From assembly GCA_963699825.1 (NCBI GenBank), contig CAVOVI010000001.1, forward strand, positions 540,266 to 604,265: a stretch of 64,000 nt of DNA, in the 5' to 3' direction. This document shows positions 39,714 through 48,250 of this stretch, piece by piece (within the stretch, counting starts at the first letter, position 1; every line of letters begins with the position of its first letter). The notes beneath the pieces are model-generated. The model searched no databases. It saw only the letters and a program-made list of their open reading frames with translations, and was not told where the DNA came from. The translations under genes were made by a program, and so were the position numbers. The stretch comes from SPDF01 sp963699825. GTDB lineage: Bacteria; Gemmatimonadota; Gemmatimonadetes; Gemmatimonadales; GWC2-71-9.

Positions 39714-40781
39714 ATGGCATCCTCTCGAGTGGCACCACCGGCAGAATCGATCCTCGACCTGACCCCAGACGCGGCGCGCGAACGGCTCACAAAGTGGGTT
39801 GAGGAACGAGGACTTCCCAAGTATCGCGCGGAGCAACTCCATCGTCGGCTCTGGGTCCAGCCTGTCCCAGCATGGAGCGAAGCGACGGAACTGCCGGTCG
39901 CCCTCCGCGCCGAGCTGGATGCGGTCTTCCCCCTCAGGCGCCTGCAGGAAGAGCTCTCCGAACTCTCGCAGGACGGGACCCGTAAGTTCCTCTGGCGGCT
40001 GGACGACGGCGAGGCAATCGAGTCGGTGCTCATCCCATCCGGGAGCCGCCGCACCCTCTGCATCTCGTCGCAGGCGGGCTGTGCCCTCGGATGCGTCTTC
40101 TGCGCAACGGGACTGATGGGGTTTCGCCGGAACCTGAGTCCATTCGAGATCGCCGGACAGGTACGCGAAGTGATGCTGCGCGATGCCGCCGACAAGCCGA
40201 GCAACATCGTGTTCATGGGAATGGGAGAGCCCCTGCTCAACTGGCCGGGAGTGGATGTCTCCCTGAGCATTCTCAACAACCCTGAAGGGCTCGGCATCGG
40301 CGCCCGGCATATCACCGTCAGCACCGTGGGCATCATCCCGGGCATGAAGAAGCTCGCGGCTCGGCCGGAGCAATTCCGCCTGGCCATCTCGCTGCACGCG
40401 CCGACCGCGGAGCGGCGGCTGGCCATCATGCCGATCGAGAAGAAGTACGACCTCGAGGCGGTGCTCTCGGCGGCCACGGCGTTCCGGAAGCGGATCACGT
40501 TCGAGTACGTGATGATCGCCGGGAAGAACGACAGCGACCAGGACGCCGACGCATTGGCCTCGCTGGCCAACCGGCACGGCGCCCTGGTGAACCTGCTGCC
40601 GCTCCACCCGGGCGGGGCGCCGGGGCTGGAGCCGACGCCGTCCAACAAGATCAAGCTCTTCGCGGGGCGACTGCAGGCGCGCGGGGTGGAGGCGGTGGTG
40701 AGACGAAGCCGAGGGCTCGACATCAAAGCGGCTTGTGGACAATTGGCGGGGCAGCGGGGCAGCAGGGCCGCAGGGCAGTAG
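39714..40781 (+). CDS. rlmN: 23S rRNA (adenine-2503-C2)-methyltransferase RlmN
   Basis: A 355-residue radical-SAM enzyme that methylates A2503 of 23S rRNA, and usually A37 of some tRNAs. The iron-sulfur motif CxxxCxxC is in QAGCALGCVFCATG, with VFMGMGEPLLN and STVGIIPGM following. The conserved cysteine near the end (KAACGQL) takes part in catalysis with a second one. I chose the ATG at 39714 (MASSRVAPP). The last dozen residues (AGQRGSRAAGQ) are encoded by the G-rich repeat leader at 40746, so the native C-terminus has been replaced or extended. Confidence 0.95.
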   Translation: MASSRVAPPAESILDLTPDAARERLTKWVEERGLPKYRAEQLHRRLWVQPVPAWSEATELPVALRAELDAVFPLRRLQEELSELSQDGTRKFLWRLDDGEAIESVLIPSGSRRTLCISSQAGCALGCVFCATGLMGFRRNLSPFEIAGQVREVMLRDAADKPSNIVFMGMGEPLLNWPGVDVSLSILNNPEGLGIGARHITVSTVGIIPGMKKLAARPEQFRLAISLHAPTAERRLAIMPIEKKYDLEAVLSAATAFRKRITFEYVMIAGKNDSDQDADALASLANRHGALVNLLPLHPGGAPGLEPTPSNKIKLFAGRLQARGVEAVVRRSRGLDIKAACGQLAGQRGSRAAGQ

Positions 40782-40815
40782 GGTCACCAATCGTCACCCC
40801 GGCGAAAGCCGGGGT
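40746..40815. repeat. Composite repeat, copy 5 (half element)
   Basis: A variant leader GCGGGGCA twice (40746-40761) followed by looser GCAGGG units lies inside the rlmN 3' end. One hairpin, ACCCCGGC/GCCGGGGT with GAAA loop (40796-40815), follows. The second hairpin of the complete copies is missing. Confidence 0.75.
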
Positions 40816-41143
40816 AGTTCTTGCGGACTTCGCGTCTCTTGGCGTCTTGGCGGTGAAAAGCGTTTACCGCAAAGACGCCAAGAGGCGCCAAGGGCTCCGT
40901 TCGGTCACCGAGATGTCGCGCCAGGATGGGATTTGATCGTTTCTCTTGTGCAACAGCCCCGGCGGCGCATCTCTGTAACGTAGTTGCCATTATTGCTTTA
41001 ACTCCAGCGCCACTCACCCCGCTCCAAGCACGGGTCTTGCCCCTCTCCTACATATGGGAGCCGCACGGGATTTTCACGAAAATCCCACGGTCTCCACCAC
41101 TGCCCCAGGCAATTATTGAGTGACCCTCACCGGAGCACGTGTC
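40782..41143. other. 362-base rlmN-aceB intergenic region with an operator-like hairpin
   Basis: It holds the half repeat to 40815, the inverted repeat 40838-40882, a less GC-rich stretch at 40930-41010 that could contain the aceB promoter, and an exact 8-bp palindrome GGGATTTT/AAAATCCC with loop CACG (41067-41086). The palindrome lies 57 bases before the aceB start and lacks a U-tract, so an operator or leader structure is likelier than a terminator. No gene seen. Confidence 0.5.
40838..40882. repeat. Near-perfect 17-bp inverted repeat
   Basis: The left arm (40838-40854) starts CTTGGCGTCTTGG and the right arm (40866-40882) ends AGACGCCAAG. They match at 16 of 17 positions around an 11-base loop. 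GGCGCCAAG after the right arm and CGTCTCTTGG before the left extend the similarity. No T-tract follows. It is unlike the other repeats of this window. Confidence 0.75.
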
Positions 41144-42751
41144 ATGGCCCTGCAGGCCGCCCCCGCGCCCGCCGATCTCGATCGTGTCCTCACGCCTGAA
41201 GCGCGTGCGTTCATTGAAGACCTCACACGACGGTTCAAGGCTCCCCTCAAGGACCTTCTCGCCGCGCGCGCCGCGCGTCAGGCCAGGCTCGATGCCGGCA
41301 CCGAGAAGCTCGACTTCCTCAAGGAAACCGCGGACGTCCGTGCCGACGACTGGAAGGTGGCTCCGATCCCGGCCGATCTGCTCGACCGCCGAGTCGAGAT
41401 CACCGGGCCGGTGGACCGGAAGATGATCATCAACGCGCTCAACTCCGGCGCGCAGGTGTTCATGGCCGACTTCGAGGATTCGCTCTCCCCCACGTGGGAG
41501 AATGTGATCGCCGGCCAGGGCAACCTGATGGACGCCGTTCGCCGGGAGATCGACTACGTCGACCCGGTGAGTGGGAAGTCGTATCGTCTGAACAAGACGA
41601 TCGCCGTGCTGCTGGTGCGGCCGCGCGGCCTGCACCTCGAGGAACGCCACTTCCTGGTGGACGGCTCCCCCGCCCCGGCGCCACTGGTGGACTTCGGACT
41701 CTACCTCTTCCACAACGCCAGCGAACTGCTCGCCCGGGAGACGGGCCCTTACTACTACCTCCCAAAGCTGCAGGGACACCTCGAGGCACGCTGGTGGAAC
41801 GAGGTCATGGCCTATGCCGAGCAGAAGCTGGGGCTGCCGATTGGCACGGCGCGGGCGACGATTCTCATCGAGACGCTGCCCGCGGCATTCGAGATGGACG
41901 AGATCCTCTACGAACTGCGCGACCACATCGTCGGCCTCAACTGCGGACGGTGGGACTACATCTTCTCCGTCATCAAGACCCTCAAGGCCGAACCGGGCCG
42001 GGTCCTGCCGGACCGCGCCCAGGTCACGATGGCAGCGCACTGCATGCGCTCCTACACGACGCTGCTCATCAAGACCTGCCACCGCCGGGGCGCCTTCGCC
42101 ATGGGCGGCATGGCGGCGCAGATCCCGATCAAGGGCGACGACGCCCGGAACGAGGCCGCACTCGAGAAGGTGCGCATCGACAAGCGGCGCGAGGCGGGTG
42201 ACGGGCACGACGGCACCTGGGTGGCGCACCCCGGTCTCGTCCCGCTTGCGCTCGAGGTGTTCAACGAGGTCCTCGGCACCAGGCGGAATCAGCTCGACGT
42301 ACTGCGCGAGGATGTGCATGTCACCGCCGCTGACCTGCTGGCCGTACCCGAGGGAACCCGTACCGAGGCTGGCCTGCGACACAATATCCGGGTCGGCATC
42401 CACTACCTGGCCGTCTGGCTGGCCGGCAACGGCTGCGTGCCCCTCTACGACCTGATGGAAGACGCAGCGACGGCGGAGATCTGCCGCTCGCAAGTCTGGC
42501 AGTGGCTGCACAACGGCGTCGACATCACGATGGCCGACGGCCGGACAGCGACGCTGACCGAGGCTGCCTTCCGGCAGATGGTGGCGGAGGAATTCTCCGG
42601 CATCAAGGTAGAAATCGGCGCGGCTCGCTTTGCCGCGGCCCGGTATCCCGAAGCACGTGATCTGTTCACTGAATTGTCCACCGCCAAGGATTTCGTCGAG
42701 TTCCTGACGCTCCCGGCGTACCCCATGCTCGATACCACCCTGACCGACTGA
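41144..42751 (+). CDS. aceB: Malate synthase A
   Basis: A 535-residue enzyme of the glyoxylate shunt: glyoxylate plus acetyl-CoA gives malate. Key regions are VFMADFEDSLSPTWEN, LLVRPRGLHLEE with the catalytic arginine, GLNCGRWDYIFSVIK and the late catalytic aspartate in VPLYDLMEDAATAE. I prefer ATG 41144, with GGAG 10 bases upstream, over GTG 41120. It is followed 8 bases later by aceA. Together they let the cell grow on acetyl-CoA from the aromatic, fatty or branched acyl-CoA pathways in this window. Confidence 0.96.
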   Translation: MALQAAPAPADLDRVLTPEARAFIEDLTRRFKAPLKDLLAARAARQARLDAGTEKLDFLKETADVRADDWKVAPIPADLLDRRVEITGPVDRKMIINALNSGAQVFMADFEDSLSPTWENVIAGQGNLMDAVRREIDYVDPVSGKSYRLNKTIAVLLVRPRGLHLEERHFLVDGSPAPAPLVDFGLYLFHNASELLARETGPYYYLPKLQGHLEARWWNEVMAYAEQKLGLPIGTARATILIETLPAAFEMDEILYELRDHIVGLNCGRWDYIFSVIKTLKAEPGRVLPDRAQVTMAAHCMRSYTTLLIKTCHRRGAFAMGGMAAQIPIKGDDARNEAALEKVRIDKRREAGDGHDGTWVAHPGLVPLALEVFNEVLGTRRNQLDVLREDVHVTAADLLAVPEGTRTEAGLRHNIRVGIHYLAVWLAGNGCVPLYDLMEDAATAEICRSQVWQWLHNGVDITMADGRTATLTEAAFRQMVAEEFSGIKVEIGAARFAAARYPEARDLFTELSTAKDFVEFLTLPAYPMLDTTLTD

Positions 42752-42759
42752 GAGCCCCC

Positions 42760-44016
42760 ATGTCTTCGACCAATGGCAAAGGCAACCGCTGGGCCGGCAT
42801 CAAGCGCCCATACACCGACGCCGACGTTGCCCGTCTCCGCGGCAGCGTGCGCGTGGAACACACCCTGGCCCGGCTCGGTGCCGAGCGCCTCTGGGACTTG
42901 ATGCACACGACGGAATACGTGCAGTCGCTGGGGGCCGTGACCGGAAACCAGGCGATGCAGCAGGTCCGGGCGGGGCTGCCGGCTGTCTATTGCTCCGGCT
43001 GGCAGGTGGCCGCCGACGGGAACGACGCCTGCTCGATGTATCCCGACCAGAGCCTCTACCCGGCGCATTCGGTGCCGATGATGGTGCGGCGGATCAACAA
43101 TGCCTTGCAGCGGGCGGACCAGATCGAGTGCGCGGAGGGGAAGCCGAGCAAGACGCACTGGTTTGCGCCGATCGTCGCGGATGCCGAAGCGGGATTTGGC
43201 GGGGCCCTCAACGCGTTTGAATTGATGAAGGGGATGATCGACGCCGGGGCGGCCGGCGTGCACTTCGAGGATCAGCTCAGTTCAGAAAAGAAGTGTGGCC
43301 ACCTGGGCGGCAAGGTGCTGGTGCCGACCGGGCAGTTCATCCGGACGCTGGTGGCGGCGCGGCTGGCGGCAGACGTGTCCGACGTGCCGACGATCCTCAT
43401 TGCGCGCACGGACGCCGACTCCGCCACGCTGATCACCAGCGACGCCGACCCGCGCGACCGTCCGTTTATCAAGGATGAGCCGCGGACTCCCGAGGGATTC
43501 TTCCATATCCGGAACGGTGTGGAGATGGCCATTGCACGGGCCATCGAATACGCCCCGTACGCCGACATGCTGTGGTGTGAGACCAGCACGCCGGACCTGG
43601 ATGAGGCGCGTCAGTTCGCCGAGGGAGTCCATGCCAAATTCCCCGGGAAGTTGCTGACCTACAACTGCAGCCCGTCATTCAACTGGGAGAAGCATCTCGA
43701 CAGGCCGACCATCGCCAAGTTCCAGCGGGAGCTGGCCAAGATGGGCTACAAGTTCCAGTTCGTGACGCTGGCCGGGTTCCACTCCATCAACCACTCGATG
43801 TTCGAATTGGCGCGGGACTACCGCGAGCGGGCCATGACGGCGTACTCCGAGTTGCAACAGGCGGAATTCGCCTCGGAGGCCCACGGGTACACGGCCACCA
43901 AGCACCAGCGCGAAGTGGGAGCCGGCTATTTCGATGCGGTGGCGCAGGTGGTGTCGGCGGGCCAGAGCTCGACGTTGGCGTTGGAGGGGAGCACGGAGAA
44001 GGCGCAGTTCGCCTAG
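42760..44016 (+). CDS. aceA: Isocitrate lyase
   Basis: A 418-residue isocitrate lyase that splits isocitrate into glyoxylate and succinate. The signature KKCGH is at residues 177-181 with catalytic C179. Other blocks are WFAPIVADAEAGFGG, GVHFEDQLSSE and LTYNCSPSFNW. It is the second gene of the aceBA pair, and the same RNA should carry both. Length is close to that of E. coli AceA (434). It ends 32 bases before a convergent transporter gene with no clear hairpin between. Confidence 0.97.
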   Translation: MSSTNGKGNRWAGIKRPYTDADVARLRGSVRVEHTLARLGAERLWDLMHTTEYVQSLGAVTGNQAMQQVRAGLPAVYCSGWQVAADGNDACSMYPDQSLYPAHSVPMMVRRINNALQRADQIECAEGKPSKTHWFAPIVADAEAGFGGALNAFELMKGMIDAGAAGVHFEDQLSSEKKCGHLGGKVLVPTGQFIRTLVAARLAADVSDVPTILIARTDADSATLITSDADPRDRPFIKDEPRTPEGFFHIRNGVEMAIARAIEYAPYADMLWCETSTPDLDEARQFAEGVHAKFPGKLLTYNCSPSFNWEKHLDRPTIAKFQRELAKMGYKFQFVTLAGFHSINHSMFELARDYRERAMTAYSELQQAEFASEAHGYTATKHQREVGAGYFDAVAQVVSAGQSSTLALEGSTEKAQFA

Positions 44017-44048
44017 CCGGAGCAGGTCGCAGGGTCGAGGGCGGCCCC

Positions 44049-45113
44049 TCAGCGATCGAGCATGACCGCGAGGGGGCGCAATCGCTCGATGCGCAGGATG
44101 ACGACCTGCAGGCTGACCGTGATCGGGACCGCCAGGATGGCGCCGACCGGCCCCCAGGCCCAGCCCCAGAACATCAGGCAGAGGAAGATGGTCACCGGGT
44201 TGAGGGGCAGGTGCCGTCCCATGAGATGGGGCGTCACGAAGTTCCCCTCGATCATGTGGATCGCGCCGCTTCCGAGGACCACGAGGAGCACCTGGCTCGT
44301 CTCGGTGAATGAGACCAGTGCAGCCAGCCCGATCAGGACCGTGGCCGTCAGGGGGCCGAGGTATGGAATGAAACTCAGCACGAATGTCACGACGCCCCAC
44401 GTGATGGCGCCGGGCAGTCCCACCGCCGCCAGCAGCCCCCAGGTTGCCAGACCGACAGCAGCGCTGGTCAGCGCGTTCAAGACGAGGTACCGCGACATCT
44501 GGGACTCGATCTCGCCCAGCACGGACTCCATGTTCTCTTCGCCTGCCAGGTCGCCGATCAAGTCGGCCAGCTTCTTTCGAAAACGCGGCAGCATCGTCAG
44601 CAGGAAGTAGGTCAGGAACACCACGGTCACGATCGTGACAACGAGGTTCGTGGTGCTCACTCGCAGGCGCTGGAGCAGGCCGGGGGTCTTGATCTGTACT
44701 GTCGGTGCGCCGGCCTGCGGGGACGGCTCCGTGGCCTTTTCCACTTGGTCCGCGGTTTCCTGAATCGGTCGGATCATGCGCCGGATCTTCCGCTGGGCTT
44801 TGGTCAGGGCCGCGGGCGCCGACGCCGCCCAAACGGATGCCGGGCCCGCGAGCATCACCGCCCCGCCCGCCAGCCCGCCCACTGCTCCAAACACCACCAG
44901 GAAGGCACCGAGCGCAGTCGGAATCCCCAGCCGCTGCAAGCCGCGGACGGCGGGGCTCAGCAGCATCGTGAATATCCCCGCGATCGCCAGGGGGATCAGC
45001 AGACTCGCGCCTAGCTTCAGCGCCGCCGTCAGGAGGATGAGGAAGATGCCGACGAGCAGACTCGTCGGCATCGTTGGCCCGGAAACCGGCCGTGGTGCGG
45101 GTGATGTCATCAT
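44049..45113 (-). CDS. AI-2E family (PerM-like) transporter
   Basis: A 354-residue membrane protein with about eight spans, one pair at the N-terminus, then a soluble helical region (residues 105-165) and the C-terminal group. The family segments YLVLNALTSAAVGLATWG, VLSFIPYLGPLTATVLIGL (split) and NFVTPHLMGRHLPLNPV are typical. Members include exporters of autoinducer-2 and Na+/H+ antiporters, so the substrate is open. The start is one of two adjacent ATGs at 45113/45110. Confidence 0.85.
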   Translation of the reverse strand: MMTSPAPRPVSGPTMPTSLLVGIFLILLTAALKLGASLLIPLAIAGIFTMLLSPAVRGLQRLGIPTALGAFLVVFGAVGGLAGGAVMLAGPASVWAASAPAALTKAQRKIRRMIRPIQETADQVEKATEPSPQAGAPTVQIKTPGLLQRLRVSTTNLVVTIVTVVFLTYFLLTMLPRFRKKLADLIGDLAGEENMESVLGEIESQMSRYLVLNALTSAAVGLATWGLLAAVGLPGAITWGVVTFVLSFIPYLGPLTATVLIGLAALVSFTETSQVLLVVLGSGAIHMIEGNFVTPHLMGRHLPLNPVTIFLCLMFWGWAWGPVGAILAVPITVSLQVVILRIERLRPLAVMLDR

Positions 45114-45141
45114 GCCACCGGCGCCGGTATTCGCCGGACTC

Positions 45142-45606
45142 CTAAAGGGTGAAATTCAGCCCCGCGGAGACCTGTCCGGTCGAGTTTTCATTCACGATCA
45201 GGCGCAACTCCGCAAAGGGATGCACACGGCCCTTGAGGGACTCCACGCCACCGAAGAGGTTCAGGCCGACGTCCGACCCGTTCCCACCGTATTCCAGCAG
45301 ATTCAGTCCGCTTCCGATGTAGAGCCAACTGGCCGACGCCGGAGCCACGCGCCACTTGACGTCCGCGTTGAGGCTCCAGAGCGAGCTCGGATTGGTGAAG
45401 AAGACGTCGAACGACGGGTAGAACTCGAGGTGGCTGGAAATCGGGAGGCTGAACTGCGCACCGATGCCGAATTCCTCGTAATCGAACTGGTAGGAGAGCC
45501 GGGGACCAAGATGCATGGAATGGGTCTGCGCCTGCGCCTGCGCCGTCCCGGCAAACATCAAACCGAGCAAGAGGCTCAGGGCCAGCGTAGTACGTCGTGA
45601 TGACAT
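45142..45606 (-). CDS. Small outer-membrane beta-barrel protein
   Basis: A 154-residue protein with a signal peptide (LALSLLLGLMFAGTAQAQ) followed by about eight amphipathic strands (HLGPRLSYQFDYEEFGIGAQFSL split HLGPRLSYQF, GIGAQFSLPI; LEFYPSFDVFF; WLYIGSGLNLL; PFAELRLIV). The chain ends QVSAGLNFTL, like a last barrel strand. It resembles OmpW/OmpX-size barrels by length only. It lies between an AI-2E transporter and a cluster of small stress proteins on the same strand. Confidence 0.7.
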   Translation of the reverse strand: MSSRRTTLALSLLLGLMFAGTAQAQAQTHSMHLGPRLSYQFDYEEFGIGAQFSLPISSHLEFYPSFDVFFTNPSSLWSLNADVKWRVAPASASWLYIGSGLNLLEYGGNGSDVGLNLFGGVESLKGRVHPFAELRLIVNENSTGQVSAGLNFTL

Positions 45607-45666
45607 GTGAGTGCGCTTCCTTTGTGAGTTTTATGTGTTCGACCGAGCGGGACCCGCCCGGTCGGT

Positions 45667-45924
45667 CTAACGCCTTAGCGCTGGACGCACAGCCCGCAAG
45701 ACGAGCAGCAGGACCACGGCGCCCACAAAGGCGACGAAGATCACGCCGGCCATGCCACCCCACGGCGTGGCGATGTCCAGGCGGTCGAACAACCAGCCGC
45801 CGATGACCGCGCCGACGATGCCGACCACGATGTCCCCCAGGATGCCGTACCCCACACCCCCGATGGCGAAACTCGCGAGCAATCCTGCGATCAGGCCGAC
45901 GATCAGCCAGGTGACGATATCCAT
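45667..45924 (-). CDS. GlsB/YeaQ/YmgE-family small membrane protein
   Basis: An 85-residue transglycosylase-associated/YeaQ protein with three glycine-rich spans: LIVGLIAGLLASFAIGG, ILGDIVVGIVGAVIGGWLF and VIFVAFVGAVVLLLVLRA. GDIVVGIVGAVIGG is the family signature. Such proteins rise under envelope or acid stress, but their activity is unknown. The ribosome site lies before ATG 45924. Confidence 0.9.
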   Translation of the reverse strand: MDIVTWLIVGLIAGLLASFAIGGVGYGILGDIVVGIVGAVIGGWLFDRLDIATPWGGMAGVIFVAFVGAVVLLLVLRAVRPALRR

Positions 45925-45958
45925 TGGGTACTCCCGGACCTCGGTCCGTATTGAGAGA

Positions 45959-46060
45959 CTACTTCCTGATCAGTTTGCCGACCAGCGGTGCCAGCACGAG
46001 GATCCCAAGGACCACCGCCGTCCACGTCCACCCAACGTTCCACCCCGTCCCCTGAATCAC
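45959..46060 (-). CDS. 33-residue single-span membrane peptide
   Basis: A small ORF starting at GTG 46060, whose GTGA overlaps the stop of the preceding small gene. The peptide has one membrane span (WTAVVLGILVLAPLVG) and a basic end KLIRK. Size and coupling argue that it is translated, while its brevity keeps confidence modest. No family recognised. Confidence 0.5.
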   Translation of the reverse strand: MIQGTGWNVGWTWTAVVLGILVLAPLVGKLIRK

Positions 46061-46219
46061 GAGGATACGCCTTTCCGGATGACCTTGGCGGTCGCCTTGT
46101 GGGCGGCCTTGCAGGTCCTTATAGACCTTGCGCGCCGCCTCCCGCGTCAGCGTGACCGCGGGCTCGATGGCCTGCTTGGCCTTCCGCAGGACCTTCTTGG
46201 CCCGCTTGGTCTTCTTCAT
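46057..46219 (-). CDS. Small basic lysine-rich protein (one frame break)
   Basis: About 53 residues: MKKTKRAKKVLRKAKQA, a helix VTLTREAARKVYKDL, then KAAHKATAKVIRKG and a stop at 46057. The frame must change by one base near 46105; without this it would run on into the 33-residue peptide's frame with poor composition. Alternating Lys/Ala/Arg with no hydrophobic span suggests a nucleic-acid- or membrane-surface-binding helix. ATGA overlap with the previous gene. Confidence 0.55.
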
Positions 46220-46437
46220 GACCGCTGCCGCGCGCCGGCCACGACCAGCACGAGGCCGGCCACAACGGCGATGCCCGCCGCCCACGGCGGGATGCTGCGC
46301 GACTCTTCGGCGGTGATCTTCACGTCACCCACGCTCAGCACATCCTTCTGCGAGGTGTAATTGGCGCCCCGGAGGAAGGCGAACGCCCCGAACACGATCA
46401 GCGCGATGCCGGCCACGAGGCTTACGGTGCGGTTCAT
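46216..46437 (-). CDS. Small two-span membrane protein, DUF3185-like
   Basis: A 73-residue protein with spans VSLVAGIALIVFGAFAFL and IPPWAAGIAVVAGLVLVVAG around a short polar loop (TSQKDVLSVGDVKITAEESRS). Size and the 'GDVKI' loop fit the DUF3185 type of membrane protein as I remember it. It overlaps both neighbours by ATGA, within a five-gene chain of tiny envelope proteins. Confidence 0.65.
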   Translation of the reverse strand: MNRTVSLVAGIALIVFGAFAFLRGANYTSQKDVLSVGDVKITAEESRSIPPWAAGIAVVAGLVLVVAGARQRS

Positions 46438-47060
46438 GAGGCCCCCACGGTCAACGGACCAGTCAGGGTCAGCTCGATCGGCGCTCCGCTATTGATGACC
46501 ACGTCACGGCTGGCGGTCTCGTTGGCCACGATAGCGCCACCGGCGGTACCGACCGCCGCACCGATGATGGTGCCCTTGGAATCGCCGCCGATGATGCGTC
46601 CTGCGACGGCGCCGATGGCGGTGCCCGCCGCGGTCTTCTCCACCTCACCAGCCGTGATGCCGCGCCCCTTCAGGGTGTGAGCGACATCCGTCACTTCGGC
46701 GGCCAGGGGATAGCTCTTCCCATTGACCGTGACGTCGGCCACCCGCAAGGTCAGGGTGCCGTCTTTCGCGCTCTTGGTCTTGGCGGGCGAGATTTCCGTG
46801 ATGACCAGCTCGATGGTGGAACCGGCGGGGATGACGACTCGGCCGGCGCTGTTCTTGACGTCGGCGTCCACCGTCGTCATCAGGGACTGCCCCGCCTTGT
46901 CGGTCCGGGAGGTGATCGTCCGTGACGTCGTCACGTCGATCGTGGTGCCGTTGGCCAGCGTCGCGTCGGCCGCAGCCTTGCCTGCCGTGCCCTCCGGCGT
47001 GCCCTGACCACAGGCCAGGAAGTTGATCGCGACAAGCCCGGCCATCATCATATTTGCCAT
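46434..47060 (-). CDS. Lipoprotein with glycine-zipper domain
   Basis: A 208-residue protein starting MANMMMAGLVAINFLACGQG: a short lipoprotein signal with lipobox FLAC. ATG 47060 has GAGG 5 bases upstream. The middle is a beta domain (RVVIPAGSTIELVITEISPA split, GTLTLRVADVTVNG), then a glycine zipper, AIGAVAGRIIGGDSKGTIIG (split AIGAVAGRIIGG, GTIIGAAVGTAGGA), likely to insert in or span a membrane. It heads the small-protein chain; its role may be structural in the envelope. Confidence 0.7.
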   Translation of the reverse strand: MANMMMAGLVAINFLACGQGTPEGTAGKAAADATLANGTTIDVTTSRTITSRTDKAGQSLMTTVDADVKNSAGRVVIPAGSTIELVITEISPAKTKSAKDGTLTLRVADVTVNGKSYPLAAEVTDVAHTLKGRGITAGEVEKTAAGTAIGAVAGRIIGGDSKGTIIGAAVGTAGGAIVANETASRDVVINSGAPIELTLTGPLTVGAS

Positions 47061-47308
47061 CTTGACCTCGAGTGGTTGGAACGGCGCGTTCGCGCCGGCA
47101 CTGCTCACCGCAAGGTGAAGCGCAGGCAATCGCCCACGACTCCCCTCCAATGATCCTGTCAGTCGCCGGAGCTGTGCCGTCGAGGCACCGCGGCGAGAGT
47201 TCACAGAGAACGCTACGCATCCTGCCGGGGCGGGGGTATCGCTCGTAGTGATGGATTCGGGACTAGTTCAAAGGACGGATGGCGCGGGAGGGAGATCGGG
47301 CGGGGAGG

Positions 47309-48058
47309 CTATTGGGAAGGAGGCTCTGTCCGATCTCTGGAGTGAGAGAATGCCGCGACCTCGAGCCGGCTGTTCAACGCCAGCTTCTCGAGCACGTTGT
47401 GGACGTGACTCTTGACCGTGTGCAGGGCGACCCCTAATCGAGCAGCGATCTCCTTGTTGCTCAGGCCCTCGCCGAGCAGGGCGACAATTTCCCGTTCCCG
47501 GGTGGTCAGGCGCACCGATTCCAGCGCGTGCGCCTTGGTTGGTACGGGCACATTCCGGACGATCTGGGAGAAGAGGGAGTTCGTGAGCGCCTTGGGCAGC
47601 ACCTCCGCCCCGTCAGCCACGGCCCGGATGGTGTCGAAGAACTCATCGAACGAGGCGTCCAGCATGATGAACCCGGAGGCCCCAGCGCGCACGTAGTCCG
47701 CCACATACTCCTGGAGCGGCAGGAGGCCCATCACGATGACCCTGGCCGACGGGACGTCTGCGTGGACCGTGGCGGTCAAGCCGAGGCTGTCGTGATCGGC
47801 CAGCCCGAAATCCAGGAGAACGATGTCGGGACGAGCCTCGCGCACTCGCGCGAGTGCTTCCTCGACGTCTGCCGACGCGGCCAGCACCCGGAAGCCCGGC
47901 TGGGTGTGGATCATCGCGGTGATGCCCTCACGGAGCAGCCGGTTGTCGTCGATGAGCACCAGCGAGATGGGGGGACGGGGCGGTTTCGCGCTGCGGGCGC
48001 GCTTCTTCGCTGGTTTGCGCTTCGAGGGTGATACGGTAGTGCGGCGCCCTGCGCCCAT
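47309..48058 (-). CDS. LuxR/NarL-type response regulator
   Basis: A 249-residue two-domain regulator. A basic 30-residue leader comes first. The receiver domain has the acidic pair DD near residue 37 (VLIDDNRLLREG) and phospho-acceptor D83 in IVLLDFGLADHD. The C-terminal LuxR helix-turn-helix is at about residues 180-240 (LTTREREIVALLGEGLSNKEI split, TVKSHVHNVLEKL). The start ATG 48058 is preceded by GGGAGGGAAAGT. No sensor kinase gene is adjacent, so it may be an orphan. It is placed to regulate the small envelope genes downstream or the divergent DUF3224 gene. Confidence 0.9.
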   Translation of the reverse strand: MGAGRRTTVSPSKRKPAKKRARSAKPPRPPISLVLIDDNRLLREGITAMIHTQPGFRVLAASADVEEALARVREARPDIVLLDFGLADHDSLGLTATVHADVPSARVIVMGLLPLQEYVADYVRAGASGFIMLDASFDEFFDTIRAVADGAEVLPKALTNSLFSQIVRNVPVPTKAHALESVRLTTREREIVALLGEGLSNKEIAARLGVALHTVKSHVHNVLEKLALNSRLEVAAFSHSRDRTEPPSQ

Positions 48059-48250
48059 ACTTTCCCTCCCCGGGACGGTACCCGTGGGAAGCCGGCCACA
48101 GGAGATCTTAAACAATAGGACGAGGGACGGACGTCCGCAAGAAGTCTCGTACGGATCAGCGGCACCGGAAGATCACGCGCGGGCACACCGAAATGGTGTA
48201 ATTCATGTAGGATTCATCTTCACACTCCAGGTCCCCCCTGAAGAGGCACC

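Noticed and set aside
39177..40790. Minus-strand open frame of about 540 codons spanning rlmN and the repeat
   Set aside because: Antisense shadow of rlmN that also runs through the palindromic repeat; no motif.
41048..42511. Minus-strand open frame of about 490 codons opposite aceB
   Set aside because: Antisense shadow of malate synthase.
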